The notes beneath the pieces were generated by a model that had not been told where the DNA came from, did not search any database, and worked only from the letters and a program-made list of their open reading frames with translations. The translations under genes were made by a program, and so were the position numbers. From Leptobrachium leishanense (Eukaryota > Chordata > Amphibia > Anura > Megophryidae), in contig CM019075.1 of NCBI GenBank assembly GCA_009667805.1, positions 14,461,738 to 14,525,737 on the forward strand: a stretch of 64,000 bases of DNA, in the 5' to 3' direction. Position 1 is the first letter of the stretch. The number at the start of each line of letters is the position of its first letter. This document shows positions 32,319 to 44,418 of this stretch, in pieces.

Positions 32319-33176
32319 CAGGGTAATTCAAAGAGAATCGAAAAGTCACAGCACGTTCAGTTCGATTTGGCGATCCCATTTCGGCAACCCTGCAGTGTAT
32401 TCAGCAAGCACCACAGGGTCCCCGAAATACAGGGAAAAGTCGCCGCAAACCCGCCGAAAACTCACCACAAAACGAGGGCGAACGCACACTGAAACCCGCA
32501 AAGACATCTGGATTATCCCGCCGAAAAACGCCAGAAAACACAAGCGGGAGCCGATCACAAGCAACGCAGCTGTCGGAAAAACCCGACACCGCAGACGAAT
32601 GCAGTGAATAAATTAGAAAAACAGTTTGCTTGAATGTTTGAAAAGTGAAATGCTGTTTGCAAAGAAACTACTGAGTGAAAATGTCTGAAATTAACATGTG
32701 AGGTCCAATGAATGATAATAAAAAGGGCTGTTACAGAAACAAATAAGTAAAAAAAAAATATCGGAATTTTTTTTCAAAAAAATAAATCCCGAAAAATGCT
32801 TAAAATATCATAAAAAAGCTAGCAATAAAGAGACTCTTTACTGCAGAATATTATAATGAACGGTTTATTAGATATTGAATTAAAACAGGAATATTTTTAA
32901 CATTGAAGCCTATGGGATTCGCCTGAATAAATCTGCCGAATTAAACCACCGAATGGCTGGGCATTTCGGGAACCTTTCACTGCTGGTTTGTGCTCTCTGA
33001 ATAGCCGAAGCAGTGCTTTTTCATGGGGATTTCACTGCCCTCGAACAGGCACCGAACAGGATTTGGCGAATTGCCTGCTCTCTGAATAGCCGAATGGCCA
33101 GGAAAGGTAACCGAACGCTGAATTTCAGCATTCGGTTACCTTTCTCCAGCAATTCGGATCTCTTTGAATAACCCTG
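32319..33176. mobile_element. MITE family A, complete copy
   Basis: CAGGGTAATTCAAAGAG to CTCTTTGAATAACCCTG, 858 bp, flanked by AAT on both sides (32316-32318 and 33177-33179). The right-end hairpin (GGTAACCGAACGCTG / CATTCGGTTACC) is intact; the left one is partly deleted. Confidence 0.9.
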
Positions 33177-33839
33177 AATGAGTTTCGCTGGGTCACAGTA
33201 TCTCAGTTTCCAGACAATGTTGTTTGGCAATACCCATCCTGGAGATCTGGTTTTATGACAGGATTGCTTCAAAATCGTGTTTTTTTCCCAGTCTCTAAAC
33301 AAATCGTTGATGATTCCCTTTGTCTATATAATCTGATAAAGGGGAATCTTTGTTTGAGATATGCTAACAAATTTGGGAGGTCCATTGTCTGAGAAGATCA
33401 TTCTGTATACCAGGGGTTAAAAATTAACCAGGTTGTCTGCTTGAAAGAAATTCAAAGTATCTCTGTGATCTGACTTGCTAAATTATAAAAAATTATGGAA
33501 GTTTCGTTCATATCTGAAGTGCTCTGAGATAATACAGATGATCAAGAAACCGATATGTTGATGAAGGCTTCAGGATAGTGGTATAGTGGCTGGACATCTG
33601 AAAAGAAGGCACCAAAGATCCTGAACATACCCAACACACGTTAGAGATAATTCCTCCATCTATTCAGGGTATGCTGGTGTCATTTTAGGGGCTGCTTCAT
33701 AGATTAGGGATATGCAGAAGATGTTTAAGTAACGTTTGGGGAGTGTTACTATCATTAGGTGCTCCTTCATATATTCAGGGTGTGTGAGTGTATATCAGAG
33801 CTGCACAGCAATAAAATCCCCAGCAATGAGTCTGTAAAC
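33177..33839. repeat. Spacer with block paralogous to 44000-44325
   Basis: From about 33590 to 33840 it matches 44070-44325 (AGAGATAATTCCTCCATCTA, ATATCAGAGCTGCACAGCAA). The first 350 bp has no recognised relative in this window. No gene. Confidence 0.65.
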
Positions 33840-34593
33840 TATATATATACTCCATCAGTCGTGAGGAGATGCCTAAAATAACTGACTTCTGTAGCACAAA
33901 TTATACTTTTCTCTGGGTTAAGCTTGGCACCCCTTTCTCTTGAACGCTGTAACATAGCGGAAAGATTGTGATCGTGCTCTGCCTTTGTTTTCCCGTAGAT
34001 GAGGTTGTCATCAATTTTGGCTGTTACACCTTTTAAACCTTCATAGGTTTCATCTATTTTCTGCTGGAATTCATCTCGGGCTGATATTATTCCGAAAGGA
34101 AGATGTTTGAACTGATATCGCCCAAAGACTGTGTTAAAAGTAGTGCGTTTGGAGGATTTTTCAGTGAGCTTAAAAGCCCAATAGCCAGATCTAGCATCTA
34201 GGACACTAAAGTACAGTACTGAGCACCTGCTAGCTTGGGAGTGATGTCTTCTAGAGTAGGCGAAGGATAATGAGGTTGCTCGTTCGTCTTATTGAGATCT
34301 CTTGGGTCTAGACATATTCGTCATTTTCCTGTACGTGGCTTTTCTGCAGTAACCATGGAGTTAACTCAATCAGTAGGCTCTGTAACTTTAATGATTATAC
34401 CTTGTCTCTCCATGCTCTCGAGTTCTTCTTTAAGGCAACGGCGTAATGCGAGATGGATACTTCTTGGTGGGTGCACTACTGGGGTTGCCTGTGGCAGGTT
34501 TAAATATATAGTACACTCACCAGTGAATAAGCCAATTCCTTTAACCCCATAGTGACCAGGCGGTTTTACGATTCTTCGTCTGAAAGTGCCCAC
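33840..34593 (-). pseudogene. Ty3/gypsy reverse transcriptase relic
   Basis: On the minus strand, pieces of a gypsy Pol are readable: PPRSIHLALRRCLKEELESM, ERQGIIIKVTEPTDWVNS, VTAEKPRTGK, RICLDPRDLNKTNEQPHYP, TLEDITPKLAGAQY. These are the standard fingers/palm entry motifs of metazoan gypsy RTs. Downstream the frame is broken by stops and indels, although words from the FGRY and ERGVK.L regions can be guessed. No LTRs, integrase or gag are nearby. It is a lineage different from the element at 58-64 kb. Confidence 0.8.
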
Positions 34594-35050
34594 TGCTGTT
34601 TCTACGTTTCTGCGCTGTTTGGGTTTAGGTCTAATTTTACTTACTTACTCGTTTATGGAACCCACACATATTACATACCGTTTTTCTCGCCATTAAATGG
34701 ACTTTCTAAAGCTACCATTATTTCCATAATATCCTATAATTTACTAGAAAAAAATTATGAAATATTATGAAAAAAATGGAAAAAACACACTTTTTCGAAA
34801 TTTAATCCCCAAAAAAACCTCCAGCCAAATAATTTCGAAATTTTGTCCTGAGATTAGAAATACCCAATTTTTACATGGTTCTGCTTTTTAACCCCTTCAC
34901 CGCGGAGTCATTTCACCTCGTGCGCTGAGCTCATTTTGACCATTTCATGCTCATCATGTTTAAACGTCAATTAAAGCCCTGTTTTATTATACCCCCAGAC
35001 AAAAAAAATTGTATTATTGTTTTTTTTTTTTACATAGTATGTCTTTGGTC
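34541..35050. mobile_element. piggyBac-like MITE fragments
   Basis: Two TTAACCCC-type ends in the same orientation (34541 and 34888). The second is followed by TGCTCATCATGTTTAAACGT, which matches the right arm of the piggyBac-like MITE at 8270-8300 in reverse. The interior has CATTTAATGG/TTTCGAAAT-type AT-rich filler. It lies between the gypsy relic and the TRIM pseudogene. Exact boundaries are unclear. Confidence 0.55.
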
Positions 35051-35746
35051 CTTAAATCTGGGATTTATTCCTGTCCTGAGTGCAGAGCAGAGTTTCGGGA
35101 GCGTCCCAAACTGCAAAGGAACATGACACTGTGTAACATAGCAGAGCGATGCCGATCTACTCAGGCAGTAGAAAACGTCACAAGGATCACATGTACTTAC
35201 TGCGTCCATGCTCTTGTACCTGCTGCCAAAACATGTCTACATTGTGAATAGGGATGAGCCGAACACCGCCCGAGTTCGGTTCGGGCCCGAACCCGAACTT
35301 TCCATATGTTCGGATCCGAACCCGAACTCCATGAAAGTCAATGGGGCTGAAAATTCGGTTTTTAGAGTGCCCTCCAAGAGGGCATATATGCTAGATATTT
35401 GCCATAAAAGGTGTATGGGGGTCCGGGTAGTGCCCTGGGGGAAACAAGGACAAAAAGTATAAAAAAAAACGTTTTTAAAGGAACAGTGAGTTCTCCATGA
35501 AATAAGGGTTAAAAATAAAAACGAAAAATTCCTTCAAATATCGTGCCTAGGAGGTCCCCATAACCTGCCCGTGAAGTGGCGGATTTCTAGAATGTATAGA
35601 AACACTTAAAAACAAAAAAATGACGTTTCAAATGATGGTAAACAGTTTTCCTTTAATCTATCCATAAACAACTGCTTGGGGCGGCAGTCTGTATGAAAAG
35701 AGGAAACATTTTAGGACACGCAGAAAAAGTTTACTGATTTTTTGGC

Positions 35747-36689
35747 GGTGAAAACTAGGAGAATGACTGGAGAATGGAAAATTCTAGACCAAATAGCCGA
35801 TTTGGAAAGTGAGATAAATGGGAGAATTTTTCTGGTTCAGCTATTTTGACCTCGAATTTTCTCTTCAGTCATTCTCCTGAGTTTCACCTTTCTCTGAATA
35901 ACCCTGTCAGGGTTATTCAGAGAGCGGTGAAGAGCAGGAGAATGACTGGAGAATGGGAAAATTCTAGGTCAAAATAGCCAAACCATAAAAATTCTCCCAT
36001 TTAGGCTAGGGTCAGACTAGCGAATTTTTAACGTGCGTTTAGGCGCACTTAATCACTGCCGCACTAGCAGCAAATGACGGGCAATGACGGCCAATATACG
36101 AAGTACGGTCGCACGCAAGTCCGGCTGCGCAGCGCAAGTGGAAAATGAACGCATTTTTTCGAGAACGCAGAACCGCTAGTACGGACGTACAGAGTGCCCT
36201 GCGTCCACTTGCGGCGTGTGTGCGTGATTTGGAGACGTCAGACCCTGCTCATGTCCGGCCAACACAACGTCCAGACACCCAAAGTTTCCTGGTTTGGATC
36301 CGTAAAAAATTACGCACAAAAATGCACATCGTATGACCGTTTTCGCGCATTCCGTGAAAAAATACGGCAATGCGTTCAGACGCACTTTTTGACGGTCGCT
36401 GTGAAAAATGCGTTAGTCTGACCCTAGCCTTATCTCACTTTCCAAATCGGCTATTTGGTCCAGATTGTTCTCTTTTCCTGCCATTCTCCTGGTTTTCACC
36501 TTTCTCTGAACAACCCTGAGAGAGAGGTGAAAGCCAGGAGAACTGGCAGGAGAAGAGAACAATCTAGACCAAATAGCCGATTTGGAAAGTGAGATAAATG
36601 GGAGAATTTTTCTGGTTTGGCTATTTTGACCTAGAATTTTCCATTCTCCAGTTATTCTCCTGCTTTTCACCGCTCTCTGAATAACCCTG
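35747..36689. mobile_element. MITE cluster with CAGGGTTATTCAGAGAG ends (family B)
   Basis: Partly overlapping head-to-head copies: left ends CAGGGTTATTCAGAGAGCGG (35908) and a related reversed end at 35890-35907, plus right ends at about 36515 and 36689. Internal words GGAGAATGACTGGAGAATGG and GATAAATGGGAGAATTTTTC recur in both orientations. The first 13-17 bp of the TIR are shared with family A but the interior differs. Non-coding. Confidence 0.7.
36004..36429. mobile_element. Harbinger-like MITE (family C) inside family B
   Basis: Ends GGCTAGGGTCAGACTAGCG and TTAGTCTGACCCTAGCC, with TTA on both sides. The uninterrupted target (reverse of GATAAATGGGAG) is visible at 36590-36601, so the 3-bp TTA duplication is certain. 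This fits PIF/Harbinger-type insertion. 426 bp, no transposase. Confidence 0.88.
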
Positions 36690-38585
36690 TGAATGTTTAA
36701 TCCCAAAGTAAAAATAACATTGCTTTAGATGTGAAAAGCGGGCAATGAGGAAATTTTGTATTTTTTCACACAGCAGTTAAATGCAGCATATTAGGAAGTT
36801 TTAGGAGGGAAATTACTCACTCAGAACAGAAGCAGACACCCCACACCTTCATTCTACATAAAATGTATCAAATTGATTAGACCAGACTAAAACATCTGTT
36901 GCTGTTATGCCGTTTGAAAAAAAAAGAAGGTAATTTAGAGGTGAGAATCTTTGCACCTAGACATTAGTTTTTAATTCAATATCTAATAAACCATTGCTTA
37001 TAATATTCTGCAGTAAAGAGTCTCTTTATTTCTAGATTTTTTAGTATTTTTTAAGCATTTTTTATACTTTTTTCAAAATTTCTTTTTTTTTTCCCGAACT
37101 CAAACTGAACACACTCACAAAGTTCGAAGTTCGCGAACTTTCCAACTGCCAAAGTTCGGGCCGAACTCCGAACAGCTCATCCCTAATTGTGAAGCTTCTC
37201 TTTGTGAAACCCACCTGTAGGTCCACAGCCAGTCACCAGAACACGTCTTAACGGACCCCACCACTTCCCTGGCACAAAGGAAATGCTCCATCCACAAGGA
37301 AATCCTGAAATATTACTGCACTATGGATGCTGTGTGTATCTGTGGGTCCTGCAGCCTGGCCGGCGAGCACCGGGGACACCAGGTGGAGACCCTGAATGAA
37401 GCCCACGAGAAGAAGAAACAGAGACTGAGAAATGCAATGGATGAACTAAAGAAACAGAGAGGAAACGGAGAAAGAAATCCAGGATCTGACAAAGCATGAG
37501 AAAGAAGTGAAGGTAAAGGCAGATGGTATGAAGGAAAGGGTGACAGCCCTGATTATGGTCACTAGGAAACAGCTGGAAGCCCTGGAGAAGATAGTCCTGC
37601 ATGAGATCTCCATTCAGGAAGAGCAGGTTTCACGTCAAATCTCAGATCTAATTCAGCAACTGGAAAAGAAGAAATCAGAGTTTTCCAAGGAGATGGGTGA
37701 CATCGAGGAGCTGTAGAACATGACCGACCCATTAGATGTCTTACCGATAGAGGAATCATTCAGCGCTGGATGTGGTGACGCTCTGAAAGAAGGAAAAAAA
37801 CATGATCTGCATGTAAATAGGATCACTAACACCTTACCAACAGGATTATCTGGTATTATAAATGGATTAAAAAGAAAACATGATGTTATAAAGATTACAA
37901 AAACATTACTGGACATTAACAGGTCTCCAGACATTTTACTGGATGTGAATACGGCTAGTAATGAGGTAACTGTATCGAGTGACTTGAAAACTGTATCCAG
38001 CGAAAACATAACACACAATCGCCCAGAGACACCAAAGAGATTTGAGTTTTATCCTCAGGTTTTAAGCACCAGAGGTTTTATATCAGGACAACATTATTGG
38101 GAAGTGGAGACTCGGGGGGACGGCTGGATTATAGGTATGGCCTATCCCAGTATAGACAGGGGGGGACGTTATTCATACAGTAATTAAACTGGAGTCAAAA
38201 CTACCATTTACGGTGTGGTTATCCATCAGAAATATGGAATACAGAAATACATTGGTGATAACAAGTCCTGGAGGTTGCACTTCTATAATAATAAGTATTC
38301 AGTGATGTCTAATCGGAGAGTAATAAAGTTAAAGTGCAGATAAACCTTCCAGAGAATAGGAATATACCTGGACTACGAGGCTGGACAGTTGTCATTTTAT
38401 AAGCTGAGTGATTCTATCAAACACTTACACACCTTCACCGATCACTTCACTGAGCCGCTAAATGTTGCAATCTGTGTCTGGGGTAAAGCCTTGGTTAAAA
38501 TCATAAACTGACACCGAATGGGAGATATAAATAATGGAGGCTGTGGTTAGCTACACGGGGTCCACCAGGGAGAATATGTACCAAG

Positions 38586-39310
38586 CAGTGACGTGCGGTG
38601 AGGTCAGAGGCTGGTGAGGCACTGGCTATTATCAGAGCCAGATATAACCAAGTTACTTAGGTTCAGGTTCAGTGCTCCCCAGGATCTGGCTGCTCTCATT
38701 GCTCCCCAGGATCTGGCTGCTCTCATTGCTCCCCAGGATCTGGCTGCTCTCATTGCTCCCCAGGATCTGGCTGCTCTCATTACTCCCCAGGATCTGGCTG
38801 CTCTCATTACTCCCCAGGATCTGGCTGCTCTCAATGCTCCCCAGGATCTGGCTGCTCTCAATGCTCCCCAGGATCTGCGTCATCCTCCAAGCAGCCGAGT
38901 GTCATGCTGAGGCCACACCCCGAGCACAGCCCCGCGCCCACTGACTGTGAGAGACAGCACCGTCACATGACTGTCCTGCGCCAATCAATGCATGGGAGGC
39001 CTGCCTCCCATGCACCATGCAGGCGTGTTTTGAATGGCTTGAACCATTAGCGGTTTCCCGTTGGTCCAAGTTATTCCATTGCTCTCTCAGTGCCTCTGAG
39101 GCACTGGGAGAGCAATGTTCAGGAAGTGGTCAGTGCTCGGACGTCTGTTCATTAAACAGACGTGCAGTGCTTCACACTTCTTGGCAGCCTACGAAATTTG
39201 CAATGGCGGGGGAACGAAGAGTGGGTGAATTTTTTTATTTTATCAATTCAGCAGCACTTAATTGCAGGTGAGGCTCTGCCTCACCTGCCGCCCCTGACCG
39301 CACGTCCCTG
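38586..39310. mobile_element. hAT-type MITE containing a minisatellite
   Basis: Ends CAGTGACGTGCGGTGAGGTC and GACCGCACGTCCCTG, flanked by the perfect 8-bp duplication GTACCAAG (38578-38585 and 39311-39318). The empty site is readable downstream of TRIM-2 at 54801 (TGTACCAAGAACCTG). Contains an eight-unit tandem repeat at 38675-38880. Confidence 0.93.
38675..38880. repeat. 27-bp minisatellite, about 8 units
   Basis: Unit CTCCCCAGGATCTGGCTGCT followed by CTCATTG or CTCAATG. Because 27 is a multiple of three, it gives long repetitive ORFs on both strands; these are not genes. Confidence 0.95.
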
Positions 39311-40376
39311 GTACCAAGAACCTGTAGCCAACATTTCTCCACGCAGACATTGTATGTAACCATTACTAAAGCATCACAGAGACCTGAAAAAGCAAGACAG
39401 AGAAAGCGAGGACATGAAAAGGTGTGACTGTCGGCTTATTTTACTTGTGAGAATTTAACAGAAATCCCTCTTCCGTTATTTATACTGACTTTATACATTA
39501 CTGTAACTGATGCAGCTGCTTCTACCCTATAAATTTCCGTGTAAATAATTTATACTATATCAATATAGCAAAACATGGGTCAATATTCCAACGTTAGTGT
39601 AAACGTAACCAGAGCTGCTATAAATGTAACAACCCCATAGTATATAATGGGCCACATTACAATCTTGTTGCTAACATTAGCGCTAACTTGCGTGAGCATT
39701 AACGTTAGCCGCGGTGTTTACCACTTATTATAATCCAACTGCTAACAGGTTAAGTAACCAGTTTGCGTTTGGTACCGTGCGCTTTTCAGCGCGAGGTTAC
39801 TGTACTTTGCGCTCCCTATACTTATGGGGAGCACAAAGTGTTAATCAGCGCTGGATTACAAAGTCCCAGCGCTGATTAACGTCCGGCCGTGGTTAGCGGA
39901 AAGTTAACTAGAGCCAGGACTTGGTGTTAACGGATTTCGCTTCTGCAGAATCCGTTAACATCAGCCAAAAAAAAATAAAAAAAATAATCAGATACTCACC
40001 TCCTGTCCCGCGGCTCCAACCGCCTCCTCCGTCCGGCGGGAGCAGGGAAAGACTGGGGGAAAAGTCCCCCCCAGTCTTTACCTGCGTATCACTACGCTGA
40101 ACGGCCGGATCTCACGAGGCGAGATGCGGCAGAGTCATGTGACCGCCGGCGTCTGGCTCAATGGAGTCCTATGGACTCCATCGAGTGGATGCTCGCGGCT
40201 GCGCTCAGCGCTGCCGCGAGCATCCCGGGGCGTAGCGCGCGCTACAAATGCATGCAGCATTTTTTGCGCCTGCATTGTAATCCCCTGTTAAAATGGGGGT
40301 GGTAGAGGGAAAACTGCAGGCGCAGTTTTTTCTCTCTACCGCCCCCGTTTTAGCGCGGGGATTGTAATGTAGCCCA
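39311..40376 (+). repeat. TRIM pseudogene 3' flank, paralogous to 30480-31515
   Basis: Near-identical to the TRIM-1 3' flank, including the TIR-type repeat 39652-40376 (GGGCCACATTACAATC left, GATTGTAATGTAGCCC right) with palindromic GCTCGCGGCTGCGCTCAGCG words. No coding potential. Confidence 0.8.
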
Positions 40377-41953
40377 ACGGCTCTGGTAAGTTTATAACGG
40401 CTCTGGTTAAGTTAACACCAAGCTTGGAATAGGCCCATAGTGTATTAATAAATAGTAACAAACAGGTAAATTAGTAATTTTGGGCAATATGGGGGAATAA
40501 TACGTCATAGATAGGTTAGTAGATACCTGGAATAACCTCAGTGTTAGTAATAAAAGGTGACATCTCTTAGATTGTAAGCTCTTGAGCAGTGTCCTCCCTC
40601 TTACTGTTCTGTGTGTTTAACTTGTATGTATTTTCGTTATTCTGTCTTACCCATTGTACAGCGCTACGGAACTTGTTAGCGTTTTATAAATACTTGTAAC
40701 TGTTACGGATTTGTCATATTAGTCTGAACAATAATTATGGGGAATTAGATGATTTATTTGATGTCACTTTTTATTATTCCTCAGATTATAGAGCAAATAT
40801 ACAGATATATTGATCGAAACAAGTATAACCACAAGGAAATACTCTGATCTCAAAACCATGAAAATAATTTGTATGTAAATCCGAGGGAAGGGGCTCCTGT
40901 AACATTAATGCAAAAACAAAATACTTAAACAGGACGGTATGAGGAAACATTAAGAATTATGAAGAAAAAAACACCTGTTTCTCCTCCAGGAGAAAGTCCG
41001 TGCACGGTTACAGATTGAATGCACTCCAACCCCTGTGTTAAACATTTCCAATGGCTTTAAGCGTTTTCTTGTTAATAATTCATTCGACTGCTCACAGGGC
41101 TGCCGGCAGAAATCTTGGGGCCCCTTACTGACCCATTGCTCGGGGCCCCCATCCCTCAGCTGCAGAAACATCCCTGTTGGTCCAGCAAGGGGATAAATAC
41201 ATGTTACCTGGACGGAGGGAATTTGTCAGCACATCTAGCTAGTGCAGACCATATACTAATCGCTCCCTCAATGAGGAGTCAGAGTCATTTTACTGACTCC
41301 AGATTCCGCGGCCCACAGGGGAACTTAGTATCTTGTTGTGCCAGGACCCCCTGGAGCCACTGGGCCTCTGAACATATCAAGGACTGTCACCCCCTGATGG
41401 CAGCTCTGACTGCTCATATTCTGTATCTATGCCGTCATACACAAAAATATAGAATTTAAAATAGATGAAAATAAAGCAAAAAATATAGCATGACAGGAGA
41501 ACAAAGGGGGCAAGGAGGGACTGACCAGACATTCACCAGGGGGTCCAGACATTGTCCATAAGAACTAAGTGATTATTTTTGGTTTCGGATTGGGATCGTA
41601 TCGTGTGTTTTTCTTCTTATTTGTACAAAAGAATTGTCAGTGTATCCAGATTTGTAGATTCATAATGTGCAGAATTTTCTCTCATTAAAGTCACTTTTCA
41701 CCAATCACCAATGGTTTGTGCTTTTTTGTTTGGGGGGGGGGGTGGAAGGTGAGGGAGATGTTAATTTCAGGTAGAGACGAATTTACTTTGGTTCGTTGAC
41801 ATTCACTTTGCTTTGTGTGTCAAATTCTCTCTATTAATTCTCAGTTTGTCCTTGATTTGGAATGTGACACAACAGCTTCTGTCACTGGAGCGAAGGGAGA
41901 GACGATTAGCCACGTTGGAGGCATCCAGGAAGGTGAGTTACTCTGAATATATA
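40377..41953. other. Spacer with a SINE/LINE-like tail, no gene
   Basis: Contains ACGGCTCTGGTAAGTT words shared with 57590-57650, and at 40568-40700 a plus-strand tail (TTAGATTGTAAGCTCTTGAG ... AGCGCTACGGAACTTGTTAG ... TATAAATA) of an amphibian L2/SINE-like repeat. The remainder (40700-41950) is unrecognised, with a short G-run near 41733. Confidence 0.5.
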
Positions 41954-42895
41954 CAGGGTTATTCAAAGAGATCCGAAAGGCTGCCGAAAGGTAACCAAAC
42001 GCTGAAAATCAGCATTCGGTTACCTTTCTTGGCCATTTGGCTATTCAGAGAGCAGGCAATTCACCAAATCCTGGCGAATTGCCTGCACATACGGTGCCTG
42101 TTCGGTGCCTGTTCGAGGACAGTGAAATCCCCATAAAAAAGCACTGCTTCGGCTATTCAGAGAACACAAACCAGCAGTGAAAGGTTCCCGAAATACCCTG
42201 CCATTCGGTGGCTTTATGCGGCAGATTTATTCAGTAGAATCCCATAGGCTTCAATGTTAAAAATATTCCCGTTTTAATTCAATATCTAACAAACCGTTTA
42301 TTATAATATTCTGCAGTAAAAAAAGTCTCTTTATAGATTTTTTTGGATATTAAAAGCATTTTTCGGTATTTTTTTGCCAAAAGATTTTTGCCGATTTTTT
42401 TTTTTTTTTTTTTTTAAATTTTAATCGTTTTTTTCTTTTTTTCTGTAACAGCCCTTTTAATTATCATTCATTGGATCATATGTAAATTTCAGACATTTTC
42501 GCTCAGCAGTTTCTTTGCAAACAGTGTTTCACTTTTCAAACATTCAAGCAAACGGTTTTCCTAATTTATTCACTGCACTCGTCTGCGGTGTCAGCTTTTT
42601 CCGGCGGCTGCCCTGCGCGGTGATCGGCTCCTGCTCGGGTTTCTCTGGCGTGTTCGGCGGGGTTAATCCAGATGTTTTTGCTGGTTTCGGTGTGCATTTG
42701 CCTGGGTTTTGCAGTGAGTGTTCGGCGGGTTTACAGCTGCTTTTCCCTGCAGTTCGGGGACCCTGTGGTACTCGCTGAAGACACCGCAGGGTCACCGAAA
42801 GGGGATCGGCAAATCGCATCGAATTGAAGAGCACGAAAAGTCACCGAACGTGCAGTGACTTTTCGATTCTCTTTGGATAACCCTGATAGTCTAGA
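41954..42895. mobile_element. MITE family A, complete copy
   Basis: CAGGGTTATTCAAAGAG to CTCTTTGGATAACCCTG, 942 bp, ATA on both sides (41951-41953 and 42896-42898). Both subterminal hairpins are present. Shares its left flank with the truncated copy at 4722. Confidence 0.92.
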
Positions 42896-43057
42896 ATCAT
42901 CAGTCATCAGTGAATGGTACCATATTTCCCTACTAGAACCCACCTCCTTCTGGCAGGTAAGGGATTTTATAAAGTGGAACCAAGGGAGCAGCTGCCATTG
43001 CCCAACCAACTAATCCACCAAAATTAATGGGCACCTCCTGCCACCACCCACCCACTG

Positions 43058-43134
43058 GCAAATCGCACAGAATTGAAGAGCACGAAAAGTCACCGAACGT
43101 GCGGTGACTTTTCGATTCTCTTTGAATAACCCTG
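43058..43134. mobile_element. MITE family A, solitary right end
   Basis: Only the last about 77 bp of the element (the GTCACCGAAC hairpin and CTTTGAATAACCCTG). It lies 239 bp beyond the complete copy and is nearly identical to that copy's end, suggesting a local duplication followed by deletion. Confidence 0.8.
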
Positions 43135-43202
43135 ATAATGATCATCTTATATAGGAGCTGCCACATATAATAAGAATACATTTTAATCGTCTTTCACAAT
43201 GG

Positions 43203-44418
43203 GAATCTCCATAATATATATATATAAATATGCTTGGTCAGAAATCAGAAACTGCAAGGTTTGCAGGAAGAGCAGGAAACGCTCGGGTTGGCTTATTGGA
43301 GATTTGACCCCTGGTTCTTCCTTTTTTCCATAATAATTTAATGAATTTAAAATTCCCATCAATAAACAGCACATAATACACAAAGTTACAAACAATCCGT
43401 GTAACAGTAACGGTCTGTAAAGAGCGGAAAATCAACCAGGAAAAGTAAATTCAAATTGAAAGAACCACAGTGTGGAAATGTGGGTGAGTTTCACAGGTCG
43501 GGTAATGGAGAGGAAAAGGAGTAACATCTTTGGAGGGAGGGTCATTTGAACAGCAGCCACGTGGTCCATAAGAGGTCGTTGTATTGGTACCATGACATTG
43601 CATAAAGATCAGAGTAAAGGTTAGTAGTTGGCAGCATTGAGGCGAGATACTGGTGGAGTGATGTGGATACCTAAAGAGGTAAGCAAACCTGTTTTCCACT
43701 AACTGAGAAACTTCGGGATGGGTTTCATATTTCAGCATCTGACAGGGTGAGACTCAGACCTTCACATTTACTGTAATTCATTTTAAAGCCAGAAAAAGAG
43801 CCAAATACATCTAAGAGAGACATATGGTTTGGGAGCTGTGTGAGACCCGGGTGAACAGGGAATGTCATCAGCTAACAGACTGGCCTCCTGAGAATCTGGA
43901 CCAACGATAAACCCAAGAAATAACTGAAGACTGACCAATGGCCACTGCCAACGGAGTGATAGCGAGAGGGAGAAGCAAAAGCGAGAGGGGACATCTCTGA
44001 GGGGTGCAATAAAGGATGGCTAATACAGATGATATACAATCGATATGTGTATGAAGTGCCAGGACATCTGTAAAGAAGGCACCAGAGATCTGAACGTACC
44101 CAACACCCGCCAGAGATAATTCCTCCATCTATTCAGGGTGTGCTGGTGTAATTTGAGGGGCTGCTCCATAGATTAGGGATAAGCAGATGACCTTTAAGTG
44201 ACTCCCCCATATTTTTGGGTAGTGTTGCTATCATTAGGGGCTCCTTTATATATTCAGGCAGTGTGAGTGTATATCAGAGCTGCACAGCAATAAAACCCCC
44301 AGCAATTAGTCTATAAACAATAATAAATGCTGTTACAATACAAATTCCTCGCTGTAAATGAGACACTTTGCTCTTGCTCTAAATGGCCTCAGTGGCAGTA
44401 ATGATACTTTAAAAAGTG
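43203..44418. repeat. Block-duplicated sequence (empty-site locus)
   Basis: 43203-43870 matches 5163-5785 plus 8787-8830, uninterrupted at 43824, and so is the empty site for the nested insertion at 5786-8786. 44000-44325 matches 33530-33840. No gene is apparent. Confidence 0.8.

Larger units (their letters stand above)
35249..37185. mobile_element. Non-autonomous hAT element inserted in the TRIM pseudogene
   Basis: Element TAGGGATGAGCCGAAC...CAGCTCATCCCTA with perfect 8-bp duplication ATTGTGAA (35241-35248 and 37186-37193). The termini are rich in CCGAAC/GTTCGG words. The interior contains other MITEs (35740-36689) and no transposase. Size about 1.9 kb. Confidence 0.93.
35056..38511 (+). 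pseudogene. TRIM pseudogene split by a hAT element
   Basis: The RING start is missing: similarity begins at SGIYSCPECRAEF (35056). It runs to the first B-box, is interrupted at 35249-37185 by a hAT element, and resumes at 37194 with CEASLC-type sequence through B-box 2, coiled coil and PRY-SPRY to a TGA at 38509. Defects seen: a TAG within the first B-box (CACCTGTAGGTC, about 37216), a frame slip in the coiled coil (about 37460), a TAG after GDIEEL (about 37714), a TAA in the SPRY variable segment (about 38186) and a TAA near 38341. The SPRY variable segment is of the GVKTTIYGVVIHQKYGIQKY type, different from TRIM-1 and TRIM-2, so it descends from a distinct paralogue. Confidence 0.93.

Noticed and set aside
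38604..38944. Repetitive ORFs on both strands (RAARSWGAM, LAALIAPQD)
   Set aside because: 27-bp tandem repeat; the unit length is a multiple of three, so any frame without a stop stays open.
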